Source: CBDBBY01 sp965205055 | GTDB lineage: Bacteria; Pseudomonadota; Alphaproteobacteria; Rhodobacterales; Rhodobacteraceae | Direction: 5' to 3' | Length of the DNA: 64,000 nt | Assembly (NCBI GenBank): GCA_965205055.1 | Contig: OZ242030.1 | Coordinates: 3,410,001-3,474,000, forward strand | Shown: one piece after another, positions 37,541 to 46,448 of the stretch | Layout: the number at the start of each line of letters is the position of its first letter | Position numbering within the stretch: the first letter of the stretch is position 1 | Program-made: the position numbers and the translations under genes | The notes under the pieces: generated by a model | What the model saw: only the letters and a program-made list of their open reading frames with translations | Database searches by the model: none | What the model was told of the DNA's origin: nothing

Positions 37541-38437
37541 ATGCGTTTGAGACGCGGGCTCTCCCGCACGGCATTCATCGTACTGATGCTGGCGCCCACC
37601 ACGCTGCTATTGCTAGGTGTGACGCTGTTCCCATTCGCCGCCGCGCTGGCGATGAGCCTCACAAACTACTCCTTGATCCGGCCGGACCAACTCGCGTGGA
37701 TCGGGCTGGAGAACTACGCCGACCTGCTGGGATCGGCCGAGTTCTGGATGGCTCTCCGCGTCACGGCCGTGTTCACCTTTTTCGCGGTGGCGGTCCAGAT
37801 GGTGGTGGGCACGGGCGTCGCTCTGCTTCTGCACTACGAGACGCGCCGCGTTGCTTGGCTCAGGGTGGTTTACCTGTTGCCGATGGCGATCACGCCGGTC
37901 GCCGCGACTTTCACGTTCCGAATGATGTTCAACCCGTCGCTGGGCGTCGTCAACCACATCTTCAAGAGTTTGGGACTTCCGCCGCAGGATTGGCTGGGGT
38001 CGCCTTCGACCGCGCTGTTCTCGCTTCTCGTGGTCGACACTTGGCAGTGGGCTCCCTTCATAATGCTGATTGCCGCGGCCGGCCTCGCGGCGATGGACGA
38101 GGAGCAGCTTGAAGCATCTCAGATGGACGGCGCGACATTCGGGCAGATGCTGCGCCATCAAGTGCTGCCGATGCTGACGCCGTATCTCGCGTTCGCCTTG
38201 GTGTTCCGGGCGATAGACGCTTTCAAGACCTTCGACATCATCTTCGTGCTGACCGGCGGCGGCCCAGGTACGCTGACCCGGACCCTCAACTTGCTGACCT
38301 ACAAGCACGGCATCGAGTTCCTTTCGATGGGATACGCCGCTGCGATTTCGATCGTAATGCTGGTGGTCGCGATTCTGGCAAGCCAGGTGTTCCTCCGTCG
38401 GCTCCGCCTCCTGCAGCCGCGGAACGCAAGGGCATGA
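37541..38437 (+). CDS. ABC sugar permease (MalF/UgpA-like)
   Basis: This is a 298-residue inner-membrane protein with about six transmembrane segments; the first covers AFIVLMLAPTTLLLLGV. The EAA coupling loop EQLEASQMDGATFGQMLRHQ, near residue 190, contacts the ATPase. ATG at 37541 (MRLRRGLSRT) is chosen as the family start. Its stop overlaps the next permease as ATGA. Confidence 0.95.
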   Translation: MRLRRGLSRTAFIVLMLAPTTLLLLGVTLFPFAAALAMSLTNYSLIRPDQLAWIGLENYADLLGSAEFWMALRVTAVFTFFAVAVQMVVGTGVALLLHYETRRVAWLRVVYLLPMAITPVAATFTFRMMFNPSLGVVNHIFKSLGLPPQDWLGSPSTALFSLLVVDTWQWAPFIMLIAAAGLAAMDEEQLEASQMDGATFGQMLRHQVLPMLTPYLAFALVFRAIDAFKTFDIIFVLTGGGPGTLTRTLNLLTYKHGIEFLSMGYAAAISIVMLVVAILASQVFLRRLRLLQPRNARA

Positions 38438-39303
38438 CGGGCCGCGCGCCGGACATCGACCGACGCATGCGAAAGCACCGGGTTTCGGCGGTGCTGGGCG
38501 CCGCGGCGCGGCGCTGCAGCCTCGCGGTGTTCGCCGTCTGGACCATCTTTCCTGTGTATTGGCTAGTCGCGATGTCCTTGAAGCAGGACCGGGAGGTCCT
38601 GTCGCGCAGGCCGCGCATCTTCTTTTTCGAATACCAGTTCGACAACTATGCGGAGGTCATTGTCGACCCCGACACGCTGAGCTACTTCCTGAACAGCGCG
38701 ATTGTCGCACTAGGGTCCACGGCGCTGTCTCTCGCGATCGGAGTCCCGGCGGCGTACGTCATCTCCCGTTACCGGTTCCGCGGAGCGACGGATTTCGCCT
38801 TCTGGATCTTGACCACGCGTATGGCCCCTCCGGTCGCGGTTCTGATTCCTTTTTTCGTGATGTACGTCACGCTGGGTTTGAACGACACGCACATCGGGCT
38901 GGTGTTCGCTCATGTCGCGCTCAATCTCGCGATAGTGGTGTGGCTACTTCGCGGCTTCTTCGAGGATCTTCCGTTCGAACTCGAGGAGGCCGCGTTCATG
39001 GACGGGGCGACCCACTTCCAAGCGTTCCGGCAGATATCGCTCCCGCTCGCCGCGCCGGGCATCGGGGCGGTCGGAATACTCTCGTTCCTGTTCTCATGGA
39101 ATGAATTCCTGTTCGCGCTCGTGCTTGCCGACGAAGCCGTCCGCACCGTTCCCGTCGGAATCTACGGGTTCGTCGGTTTCCAGACGATCGCTTGGGGAAA
39201 CCTGTCCGCCTCGGCCGTGCTGATGATCCTGCCGGTGGTCCTGTTCATCATCGTATTCCAGCGCAGCCTGATCAGGGGACTGACCTTGGGCGCGGTCAAA
39301 TGA
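38434..39303 (+). CDS. ABC sugar permease (MalG/UgpE-like)
   Basis: This is a 289-residue inner-membrane permease and the second half of the channel heterodimer. Transmembrane segments include FAVWTIFPVYWLVAMSL. The EAA loop reads FELEEAAFMDGATHFQAFRQ. It is translationally coupled to the upstream permease by ATGA. It is the last gene of the importer operon; no obvious terminator hairpin was seen after the stop. Confidence 0.95.
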   Translation: MTGRAPDIDRRMRKHRVSAVLGAAARRCSLAVFAVWTIFPVYWLVAMSLKQDREVLSRRPRIFFFEYQFDNYAEVIVDPDTLSYFLNSAIVALGSTALSLAIGVPAAYVISRYRFRGATDFAFWILTTRMAPPVAVLIPFFVMYVTLGLNDTHIGLVFAHVALNLAIVVWLLRGFFEDLPFELEEAAFMDGATHFQAFRQISLPLAAPGIGAVGILSFLFSWNEFLFALVLADEAVRTVPVGIYGFVGFQTIAWGNLSASAVLMILPVVLFIIVFQRSLIRGLTLGAVK

Positions 39304-39459
39304 CCCCGATGAGCGTCGCGGCTGCGTCCCGAATTCCGGGTGAAAACCGAAAGCAAAGTCGGACGGAAGTTGCGTGCGATATCGATATCCGCAGTCACTA
39401 TCCATATAGGCTGTGGCAATTGCCGACACTCAAGACTTTCAGATAGGGAGAGAATTTGC

Positions 39460-39570
39460 ATGAAACCATTCAACTGGAATTGCGGATATTGTGGTCATGC
39501 CCAAGTAGCATCTAGCCAAAACTGCATCGAAGCAATTGCCGAAATTCGCAACGTTCACAGCAAGCGCTGA
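39460..39570 (+). CDS. Short zinc-ribbon-like frame (36 codons), probably a broken gene start
   Basis: ATG at 39460, preceded by AGGGAGAG, opens MKPFNWNCGYCGHAQVASSQ, a zinc-ribbon-like start reminiscent of DUF4145-type proteins, then stops after 36 codons. The next bases in another frame read VVSTIACANGNC, a plausible second Cys pair, so this looks like the beginning of a longer gene broken by frameshift. Confidence 0.4.
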   Translation: MKPFNWNCGYCGHAQVASSQNCIEAIAEIRNVHSKR

Positions 39571-39599
39571 CCGATTTTCGGAGTTGTCTCAACCATTGC

Positions 39600-40340
39600 T
39601 TGTGCAAACGGGAATTGTTGAGAGCTCTCCCTTGTATGGGCGCGTTTCGTGATTCTTGATCAGGAAACAAATGCAGCCCTCGAAACGCGGAGCCCAAGCG
39701 ACGCATGAAAGCCTGAAACCGACGGTGGATACATTGAAGTCGTTGAAAAAAGGTTTGCAAAAATATTTCAATACCACTACAAAAAGGTTGAGCTCATCGT
39801 ACCGACCTATGCAATGTCCGCAGGAACCGTGTCGGTAATGTCTGGAGACAAATTCACATGAACTATTTTTCGATTCTTGGCCCGATTGATCCCCAAGTAG
39901 GCGATGCGAGCGGGAAACGGATTCGCGCACTGGGATATTTTATTCGATATAAGAAATTAATTGATAAGGCCGGAAATGGAAGTTTGAACACTGCAGAAAT
40001 AACCGTCCTTATCGAAAAATTCGGCCAAGCCGTGCTGTACCGATATGAGAAAGCTCGGGAACTGTCCATCCGCCTGTTGACAGAGATGTTGGTCAATTGC
40101 AAATTCAAGGATTGGAAGAAACCGCAAGATAAAGGGCGAAAAGTTACCGACCAGTTACGCAGGAGGCGCGCAAGGGCAATTACCCAAAGGCTGAGCGATC
40201 CAGATATTTGCCATTCTCATAGCCGGGGAATTTCGATGGAAGTCCTTAGACAAGACATAAAGCTTGGGATAGATGATTTTGAAAAATACAGTGAACTAAA
40301 TCAAGCGCTTCGGGTGTATTGCAGACTTCTACGGGATTAA
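39600..40340 (+). pseudogene. Clp-like serine protease (SDH_sah family) pseudogene
   Basis: In its N-terminal frame it reads DQETNAALETRS, then ETDGGYIEVVEKRFAKIF and VELIVPTYAMSAGTVSVMSG, the nucleophile-serine region (AMSAGT). It then needs a frameshift near 39857 to continue as MNYFSILGPIDPQVGDASGK through HSHSRGISMEVLRQDIKL. This order matches ClpP-like SDH_sah proteases. An extra in-frame stop lies near 39705. The C-terminal part from 39858 is open for 160 codons and has a GGAGA site in front, so a fragment could be made. The protein is unlikely to work as a protease. Confidence 0.75.
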
Positions 40341-40386
40341 ATAAGACGTCTGCGGCATGCAGGCGTACTACACAGGAGAGAAAACT

Positions 40387-40596
40387 ATGTCCCACTCACA
40401 CGGTGATCACGAAAAGAATGACATCTTGGAAATTGCAGCGAAGAACCCGAAGGTTGATGCCAAGAAGGTGCAAGAGGCCAGGAAGCTGCTACAGGTCTTG
40501 CGTGCGCATGGCGTCTCGCCACAAGAATACAACTTGATTCCCCCATTTCGCCGACAGATTTATGTCGACAGCAAATATGGCAACGCGGAAAGTTGA
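40387..40596 (+). CDS. Small conserved-looking protein, 69 residues
   Basis: ATG at 40387 with a good ribosome-binding site (ACAGGAGAG, 7 nt upstream) encodes MSHSHGDHEKNDILEIAAKN and ends RQIYVDSKYGNAES. It is helical, charged and without cysteines or membrane segment. The N-terminal HSHGDH could bind metal, though this is only suggestive. It follows the broken protease by 46 bp and may have been its co-transcribed partner. Family not recognised. Confidence 0.6.
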   Translation: MSHSHGDHEKNDILEIAAKNPKVDAKKVQEARKLLQVLRAHGVSPQEYNLIPPFRRQIYVDSKYGNAES

Positions 40597-41040
40597 ACCG
40601 CTTAGTGTGAGGCGGACCAAGCGATGGGCGATGCCCTATCCGGATATCCTCCGGCAACGTATGCAACCCATTTTCTTGGGTTGAGATGGTTCCGCGCTCT
40701 CGGGTGTCGCCCGATTTCGGTGTTTCAAGGGCTGCAAACGTGACTTTCAGGGTAATCATGAAGCGATTCCGGTGCGGTTGTTGAAGACCTATGATTGCGG
40801 CGGGCACCCGCGCGGTCCGCCCAACTCGAATCCTGTCCATGAAGCGCGTAGTCTTCCGATCGCTTGCCGCAACAAGCAACGCTTTCCCCCGGTTCGTGCC
40901 AAGGCTTCCTGGCAACGCGACCCGTGCGGTTTCGATTCGGATCCACAGCCTTTTGCAGGCGCGCTTCCCTTGCTTCGACATCATCCGCATTCGCAACCTG
41001 CGCGTTGGCTGCGTGATGCTCTCTTCAGAACGACAATCCT

Positions 41041-41160
41041 GCGTCACGCAACCTATGTTGCGCAATGGGCTGCTGCACAACCAAGGCGATCAGCTGCCGA
41101 CTGGCAGCTTGCAATTCTGCCGCGAGCTCCCGCGGCAGACGCCGCCAACGCTGAAGGATC
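41041..41160. repeat. Imperfect direct repeat, copy 1
   Basis: It begins gcgtcacgcaac and ends gccgccaacgctgaaggatc. The same order of words recurs ~440 bp downstream with scattered differences and small gaps. Confidence 0.6.
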
Positions 41161-41483
41161 ACTCAAAACGCGCGGATCCGGATTGCCCGCAGCACAACGT
41201 GGATTCGTCGCATGACCGGCATAGCAAGTCCCGTGTTTGTTGCGCAATTCATTCACTCTGGCGAATACTTTGCGTCGCGCAACTGAGAGCACTGGCTGCC
41301 CGATGATCACAGCAGCCCATCCGCTGACCTCCTGCGCGAAGGACGTTTACTGGAACGACCGCCGATGCCGAGTAGTCCCGGAGGTTCTGCAACTCCTCGG
41401 CACCTACGATGCCGCTTGCTTGGACTTCCGGCTTTTTCAAATCTCGCGTTGATTGCGCAATAAACCCTTGGCAACGCAAACTT

Positions 41484-41598
41484 GCGTCACGCAACTCATG
41501 ATTGCGCGATCCGGCGCGATACACTGGTTGGCCGTCGACTGGCAGCATGCGATTCTGCGACGCGCGCCCCGCGCCGAGGCCGCCAACCCTGAAGGATC
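41484..41598. repeat. Imperfect direct repeat, copy 2
   Basis: It begins gcgtcacgcaac and ends gccgccaaccctgaaggatc. The middle shares gactggcagc and gattctgc-type words with copy 1. Confidence 0.6.
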
Positions 41599-41969
41599 TC
41601 CGCCGTCCGCCGGTCCTGGACCGAAGGGCCAAGCAACGCAACGGCGTTTCATCAGGTGCCATGCCGCCTCTTGGAGGCCAGCCGCTTCAGCATTCCTTGC
41701 CATGGCTGCGCCATTGCGTTCCAGCACGGCAATTTTGCATCGAGCAATCAATATCGAGCAATGCATGCATCAGTCGGGAAATCTTGCGCCGCGCAGCGTT
41801 TTTCCGCGCAATTTCCCGCTTGCCTGCATGACTCGGCGGAGGCTTTCGCTTTGTTGCGCAAAAAACACACATCCATCGTGACGCTGCGCAACACAGTTTT
41901 TTCTTGCGCGATCATCTGAATTTCGTTATTTGATTGCGCATTAGGAAATCGCGCAACCAAATCAAGGAA

Positions 41970-43433
41970 ATGGCCAAGCAAATCGACGCAACCCAGTTGC
42001 AAGCGATCCTAGATGTCGTAGCCGCCAAGCCGGACGGAATATCGGCACCCAAGATTCTGGAAGCGCTCGGCAGCCCAATGCCCATGCGGACTTTGCAGTA
42101 CCGACTCAAGCGTCTTGTGGCCGACGAAAAGCTCGTCCGCGAAGGCAGCGCCAGCGCCTCAATGTATTGCATTCCCACCCGTTTTGATCGCGCCGACAAA
42201 AAAGAGAGCCCTACCGATGCGGAGGTCGTGCCATTGTCGGAAGTCGGCGCGGCGATCAGGAAATGCGTTTCGCAACCGATGGCCGCCCGAAAGCCCGTTG
42301 CCTACAATGCCGACTTTCTGGATTCGTACCGGCCCAACGAAACCAGATACCTTCGCGACGAGGATTTCACGCGCCTGCACGATGCTCGGATTTCCGAATT
42401 CGCACAGTTGCCGGCAGGGACGTACGCCAAGCGAATACTGGATCGCCTATTGATTGAATTGTCTTGGAACTCAAGCCGCTTGGAGGGCAGCACATTTTCG
42501 ATTCTGGATACGCAACGGCTGATTCATTTCCATTTCGCCGCCGCCGACAAGGATCGGCGAGAAATTCAAATGATTCTGAACCATAAGGCGGCGATAGATT
42601 TTCTAGTGAATTCCGCCGAAGAGATCGGCTTCAATCGCTATACGATCCTGAACCTTCATTCCATTCTCGCCGACAATTTGCTTGACGACCCGGTCTCGCC
42701 GGGCCGCCTGCGGTTCCGAAGCGTCGGCATCGGCGGATCCGTCTGCCATCCGCTGGAGAACCCGAATTTGATTGAAGAATATTTCAATCGGCTTCTCGAC
42801 AAGGCGGAAGCAATTCGCGACCCGTTCGAGCAATCGTTTTTTGCCATGATGCATTTCTCGTATCTGCAGGCCTTCGACGATGTGAACAAGCGGGTTTCAA
42901 GGTTTGCGGCGAACATTCCGTTGCTGAAATCAAATCTTTCGCCGTTGACGTTCGTCGACGTGCCGAAGACTCTCTACGTTGAAGCCTTGCTCGGCGTATA
43001 CGAGCTCAATCGGCCCGACCTCCTGAAAGATGTCTTTTTGTGGGCATATGAACGGTCTGCGGCGAAAAGCAGAGTGATCCGGCAGTCGGTTGGCGAGCCG
43101 GACCCGCTCAGGTTTCGCTGCCGCATCGAACTGCGCGAGCTGGTTGGCAGCGTCGTGCGTGAATCGATGGACCGCGCGCGCGCATTTGAATTCGTTTCCG
43201 ATTGGGCGAAAAACAATGTTTCTGCCGAAGACGTCGAAGATTTCCGGGAAATGGCGGAAACCGAGTTGCTGAATCTTCATGAAGGAAACTTCGCCCGACA
43301 TGCGATCAAGCCTTCCGAGTTCCGGAATTGGAGCAAGCGTTGGCATTCGGAATTGTCTGGAGGCATAGAGTTGCAAATGTCCGTTGAGGCGGCATTGTCG
43401 CAAGGGCATCGGGCAAAGGAACAACAAAACTGA
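41970..43433 (+). CDS. Fic-domain protein with N-terminal winged helix; altered Fic motif
   Basis: This 487-residue protein begins at ATG 41970 (MAKQIDATQLQAIL). An upstream TTG at 41934 is possible but lacks a ribosome-binding site. Residues ~1-65 look like a winged-helix DNA-binding domain (ISAPKILEALG). An inhibitory-helix motif (SSRLEG, the S/TxxxE pattern) lies near residue 173. The Fic core motif reads QAFDDVNKRVSR near 300 where canonical proteins have HPFxDGNGR, so the catalytic histidine is Gln. A related Fic subfamily carries this variant. AMPylation by the standard mechanism is therefore doubtful. Autoregulation through the winged helix is plausible given the repeated words upstream. 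Confidence 0.85.
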   Translation: MAKQIDATQLQAILDVVAAKPDGISAPKILEALGSPMPMRTLQYRLKRLVADEKLVREGSASASMYCIPTRFDRADKKESPTDAEVVPLSEVGAAIRKCVSQPMAARKPVAYNADFLDSYRPNETRYLRDEDFTRLHDARISEFAQLPAGTYAKRILDRLLIELSWNSSRLEGSTFSILDTQRLIHFHFAAADKDRREIQMILNHKAAIDFLVNSAEEIGFNRYTILNLHSILADNLLDDPVSPGRLRFRSVGIGGSVCHPLENPNLIEEYFNRLLDKAEAIRDPFEQSFFAMMHFSYLQAFDDVNKRVSRFAANIPLLKSNLSPLTFVDVPKTLYVEALLGVYELNRPDLLKDVFLWAYERSAAKSRVIRQSVGEPDPLRFRCRIELRELVGSVVRESMDRARAFEFVSDWAKNNVSAEDVEDFREMAETELLNLHEGNFARHAIKPSEFRNWSKRWHSELSGGIELQMSVEAALSQGHRAKEQQN

Positions 43434-43747
43434 CCCATCCGCGCGGGCGCAGGCGTCCGAACATTGCGATACAGGCGGCCTGCGCATCTGCATCCGAGCG
43501 GCTCCCGATGTCCGATGGCAGACAATCCTTCGGCTGCGCCGGGCTTAAGAACGGCCGGATCGTAGATCTTCCGTCCGAACGCCTCCCGCCCTATTGGCTT
43601 GAAAAATGAGAGGTCTTCCGTAGGATAGCGTTCGCAAGAAAACCCCTCAATTCTTTGAATTACTTGATTGAATTTCTGGATTTGGTATGATTCCCGATGA
43701 TTTCCGCCCCATGGGCGGGTTTCGGGCGAATCTTCGGAGGATTTTGC
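43434..43747. other. Intergenic; possible transposase fragment on minus strand
   Basis: No intact gene. A minus-strand stretch (CERYPTEDLSFFKPIGREAF, about 43560-43640) is protein-like and may be a transposase remnant. The last 60 bp should contain the left end of the ISNCY-like relic. Confidence 0.35.
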
Positions 43748-44490
43748 ATGCGGACAATCATGGAATTGCGGCGCCCGCTGGGGTCGATCCCCATCGAGGA
43801 CATCAAGCTGAACGCGAAGTCGCGGGACGACACCCCGGCGCTTCTGATCGGCCTCCAGGCGGTCTACAGGGACGAGGCGACGCGGAACGAGCTGTTCGCT
43901 CTTCTGGACAAGCACATTCTTCCGGACCGCAGCCGCGACACCGGCCGCCCGGGGATGGATCTCTGGGCAGTCCTGGTGATGGGCGTCTTGAAGCAGGGCC
44001 TTCGCTGCGACTACTACCGTCTACAGGATCAGGTGAACGGGCACATCAAGATCCGGCAGATGCTCGGCCACGACAATCTGGACGAGAGCGAGTACGAGCT
44101 TCAGAACATCCGCGACAACGTGGAGTTGGCAACGCCGGAGCTTCTGCGGGAAGTCAGCGAATTGATCGCCCGGAAGGACGCGAAGCTTTCAAGAAAAGAA
44201 GCTTGGCGCGCCGTTGGTCGAGCGCTGTGACTCGTTCGTGGTGGAGACGGACGTCCAACATCCGACCGACTTCAATCTGTTGCGGGACTCGGTCCGCTGC
44301 CTTCTTCGGGAGACGGCCGCGAGGCGGCAATCGGTGGAGCCTGTGCCAATGCGGCGGAAAACCGGGGCGGACGCGGGACTGGCGACTTCCCGCCCGCTCC
44401 CGAAACCCGCGCGAAACGCGAAAACGCAAAACCGGATCACCCAAGAAAATGGGACGCACCCCAGCTTGGGGGACCCGCCGCCCCGGCGTT
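43748..44490 (+). pseudogene. ISNCY-like transposase relic, truncated and frameshifted
   Basis: ATG at 43748 opens MRTIMELRRPLGSIPIEDIK and continues PGMDLWAVLVMGVLKQGLRC through QIRQ-like helices to ~44200, the N-terminal part of an ISNCY-type transposase. A frameshift near 44205 moves similarity to a second frame (VERCDSFVVETDVQHPTDFN, LLRDSVRCLLRE), and coding character is lost by ~44350. The DDE core and C-terminus are missing. Confidence 0.75.
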
Positions 44491-44531
44491 AAGGCGGAGT
44501 CGCATCAATGAGTGAACTCAGACATCCACTA

Positions 44532-44683
44532 GGAGCGTGTCCGAGAAATAGCCGTCGCTGAATTTGACGGGAATTTTCGGTACAGCATCTAGGAAATGGT
44601 GGTTGTTGTATCTATATGTTGCGCTACACAACATCAATTAATCTGCGTATATTGGCGACTTTACGAATACTCGGACACGCTCC
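44532..44683. mobile_element. MITE-like element, 152 bp, TA-flanked
   Basis: This short non-coding element has perfect 14-bp terminal inverted repeats (ggagcgtgtccgag and its complement ctcggacacgctcc). It has a TA on each side (44530-44531 and 44684-44685), as expected for IS630/Tc1-type targeting. The right TA is also the left target duplication of the adjoining IS630. Its ends differ from those of that IS630, so it was mobilised by another transposase. Confidence 0.7.
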
Positions 44684-44685
44684 TA

Positions 44686-45848
44686 GTGGCTTGTTCAACT
44701 CATTGGACTCCTTTACAAGGCTTGCCGGAACGGCGCGGCTACAGCGCGGGCAGACGAGAGGCGGGACGATGCGGACGGGAGTGGACTTCAAGGTTTCGGA
44801 CGAGCAGCGCGGGCGGCTCGAGGCGATCGCGGACGGCGGCAACAGCAAGGTGAAGCACGCGCGCCGGGCGCGGATCATCCTTCTGACGGACGACGGCCTG
44901 GGAACGATGGCGGTCGCGGACGGCGCGGGCGTGACGAAGGCGACGGTCTGGCGCTGGCAGAGGCGGTTCATGCAGGAGGGCGTGGAGGGCCTTCTTCGCG
45001 ACAAGACGCGCAAGCCGGGGACGCCCCGGACGTCCGAGGAGAAGGTGCGCGAGCTGGTGGATCTGGCGGCGCGCCCGGCGCCGGACGGGGAGACGCACTG
45101 GACGGTGCGCGCCCTGGCGAAGACGGTCGGCATCGGCGCGTCGACGGCGCACGGCATCCTTGCCGCGCACCGGCTCGCGCCGCACCGGGTGCGGCAGTTC
45201 AAGGTCTCGACCGATCCGAAGTTCGCGGAAAAGACCCGCGAAGTCATCGGGTTGTACATGGATCCGCCGGACCGGGCGGTGGTTCTCTCGATCGACGAGA
45301 AGACGCAGATCCAAGCGCTCGGGCGGACGCAGAAGGGTCTGCCGATGAAGCCGGGACGGCCCGCGACGATGACGCACGACTACAAGCGGAACGGCACCAC
45401 GACGCTGTTCGCCGCGATGAACATTCTGGACGGGACGGTCATCGGCAGCCACTCCGAGCGCCACCGGCACCAGGAGTTCATCGCGTTCCTCGAGCAGGTC
45501 GACAAGGCGGTGCCAGCGGGACGTGAGATCCACGCCATCCTGGACAACTACTCCGCCCACAAGCACAAGGCCGTCACGGAGTGGCTGAAGGACCATCCCC
45601 GCTGGACCCTCCACTTCACGCCGACCTCCTGCTCCTGGATGAACGCGGTCGAGGGCTTCTTCGGGAAGCTGGCCAGCCGCCGTCTCCGGCGCGGCGTCCA
45701 CGATTCCCTCGAGGATCTCAAGGCGGCGGTCGACGACTTCATCGAGCTTCACAACGGGAAGGAGGCGAAGCCGTTCAAATGGACGGCCAGCCCGGACCGG
45801 CTGATCGCCGCCCGCCAAAGAGGGTTCCAAATGACTCGAACAAGCCAC
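44686..45848 (+). mobile_element. IS630-family insertion sequence, complete
   Basis: This 1163-bp element is bounded by TA dinucleotides (44684-44685 and 45849-45850). Its inverted ends are gtggcttgttcaactcattgg on the left (first 11 bp exact) and, on the right, gaacaagccac before the TA. It contains one intact DDE transposase. Intact ends and gene suggest a recent insertion. Confidence 0.88.
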
Positions 45849-45851
45849 TAG
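44769..45851 (+). CDS. IS630-family transposase
   Basis: This 360-residue protein has an N-terminal helix-turn-helix (MAVADGAGVTKATVWRWQRR) and a DDE core: first Asp in VLSIDEKTQIQ, second in ILDNYSAHKHK, Glu in SWMNAVEGFFGKLA. ATG at 44769 (MRTGVDFKVS) is the family-like start; an open frame upstream to 44616 crosses the element boundary. The stop codon uses the TA target duplication at the right end. Confidence 0.92.
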   Translation: MRTGVDFKVSDEQRGRLEAIADGGNSKVKHARRARIILLTDDGLGTMAVADGAGVTKATVWRWQRRFMQEGVEGLLRDKTRKPGTPRTSEEKVRELVDLAARPAPDGETHWTVRALAKTVGIGASTAHGILAAHRLAPHRVRQFKVSTDPKFAEKTREVIGLYMDPPDRAVVLSIDEKTQIQALGRTQKGLPMKPGRPATMTHDYKRNGTTTLFAAMNILDGTVIGSHSERHRHQEFIAFLEQVDKAVPAGREIHAILDNYSAHKHKAVTEWLKDHPRWTLHFTPTSCSWMNAVEGFFGKLASRRLRRGVHDSLEDLKAAVDDFIELHNGKEAKPFKWTASPDRLIAARQRGFQMTRTSH

Positions 45852-45969
45852 GTCTTTCCCGCGTCTGCGGCGACGCCGACTTCCGCCTTGAGTCAAGCGA
45901 AGGCCGAACCCCGGAAGAATTCCTTTTTCATTTCCTCATTTGTTTCCACGGCCCCAACTGTCGCTAGTC

Positions 45970-46240
45970 TCAGGCGGACGCGGTAGCTCTGTAGCATTCC
46001 TTCTTCGTCGCGACGGCCCCGACCATCCGCGCCATCTTGTTCGCCCGCGCCGCCACGGCCTGCATCGGCGGTTTCCTCTTCAGCAGCGCGTCAAGCCAAG
46101 GATCGTTGGTTCCGCGCTGCCCACCGGATGACCGCGACCGCCCCGGCAATGAACAGCCGCCGGAGATCGCGCTGCCCTATCTTCGAGATCCATCCGAGCT
46201 TCGGCTTCCCTCAGTGCTTTCCCCTGTATCTCGACTGTGA
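45970..46240 (-). pseudogene. IS110-family transposase C-terminal relic
   Basis: The minus strand gives GKPKLGWISKIGQRDLRRLF, then IAGAVAVIRWAARN and, after a frameshift near 46105, PWLDALLKRKPPMQAVAARA to ECYRATASA and a stop. This is the transposase_20 end of IS110 proteins. Only ~90 codons remain, with at least one frameshift. Confidence 0.8.
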
Positions 46241-46448
46241 TATTGTGCTTTCGTCGCCGACCTTGGCGAAGGCAGACGATGGGGTGTAAAAAACTTGACC
46301 CAGAAAAATGAGATGTGCTTGAACTCATAAAACGAATTGACTATCAATATCGAATTGGCTATCAAAGAAACGAAAATTGTTTCGGATTTTGAAGCCGATT
46401 GTCTTTAATGTGTAGGGCTTGTTTGGCAAAACTGTGAGGAGAAAAACT

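Larger units (their letters stand above)
40597..41969. other. 1.4-kb non-coding tract with repeats and TTGCGCAA-like words
   Basis: No frame here reads like a real protein. The stretch contains two imperfect ~118-bp direct repeats and many copies of a TTGCGCAA/TTGCGCGA-type word (near 41058, 41240, 41452, 41505, 41854, 41886, 41910 and 41932). These become denser towards the Fic gene. It may be a degenerated mobile or repeat element, or an extended regulatory region. Confidence 0.5.

Noticed and set aside
41041..41598. CRISPR array
   Set aside because: Only two imperfect long copies with one large gap and no regular spacing or spacer pattern.
40385..41906. Several 100-230-codon frames in the repeat tract
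   Set aside because: Their translations are not protein-like, conflict with one another and have no ribosome-binding sites; the repeats explain recurrent similar peptides.
44739..45896. Long 385-codon minus frame opposite the IS630 transposase
   Set aside because: It is arginine/leucine-rich shadow coding caused by high GC; the plus-strand transposase has intact catalytic motifs.
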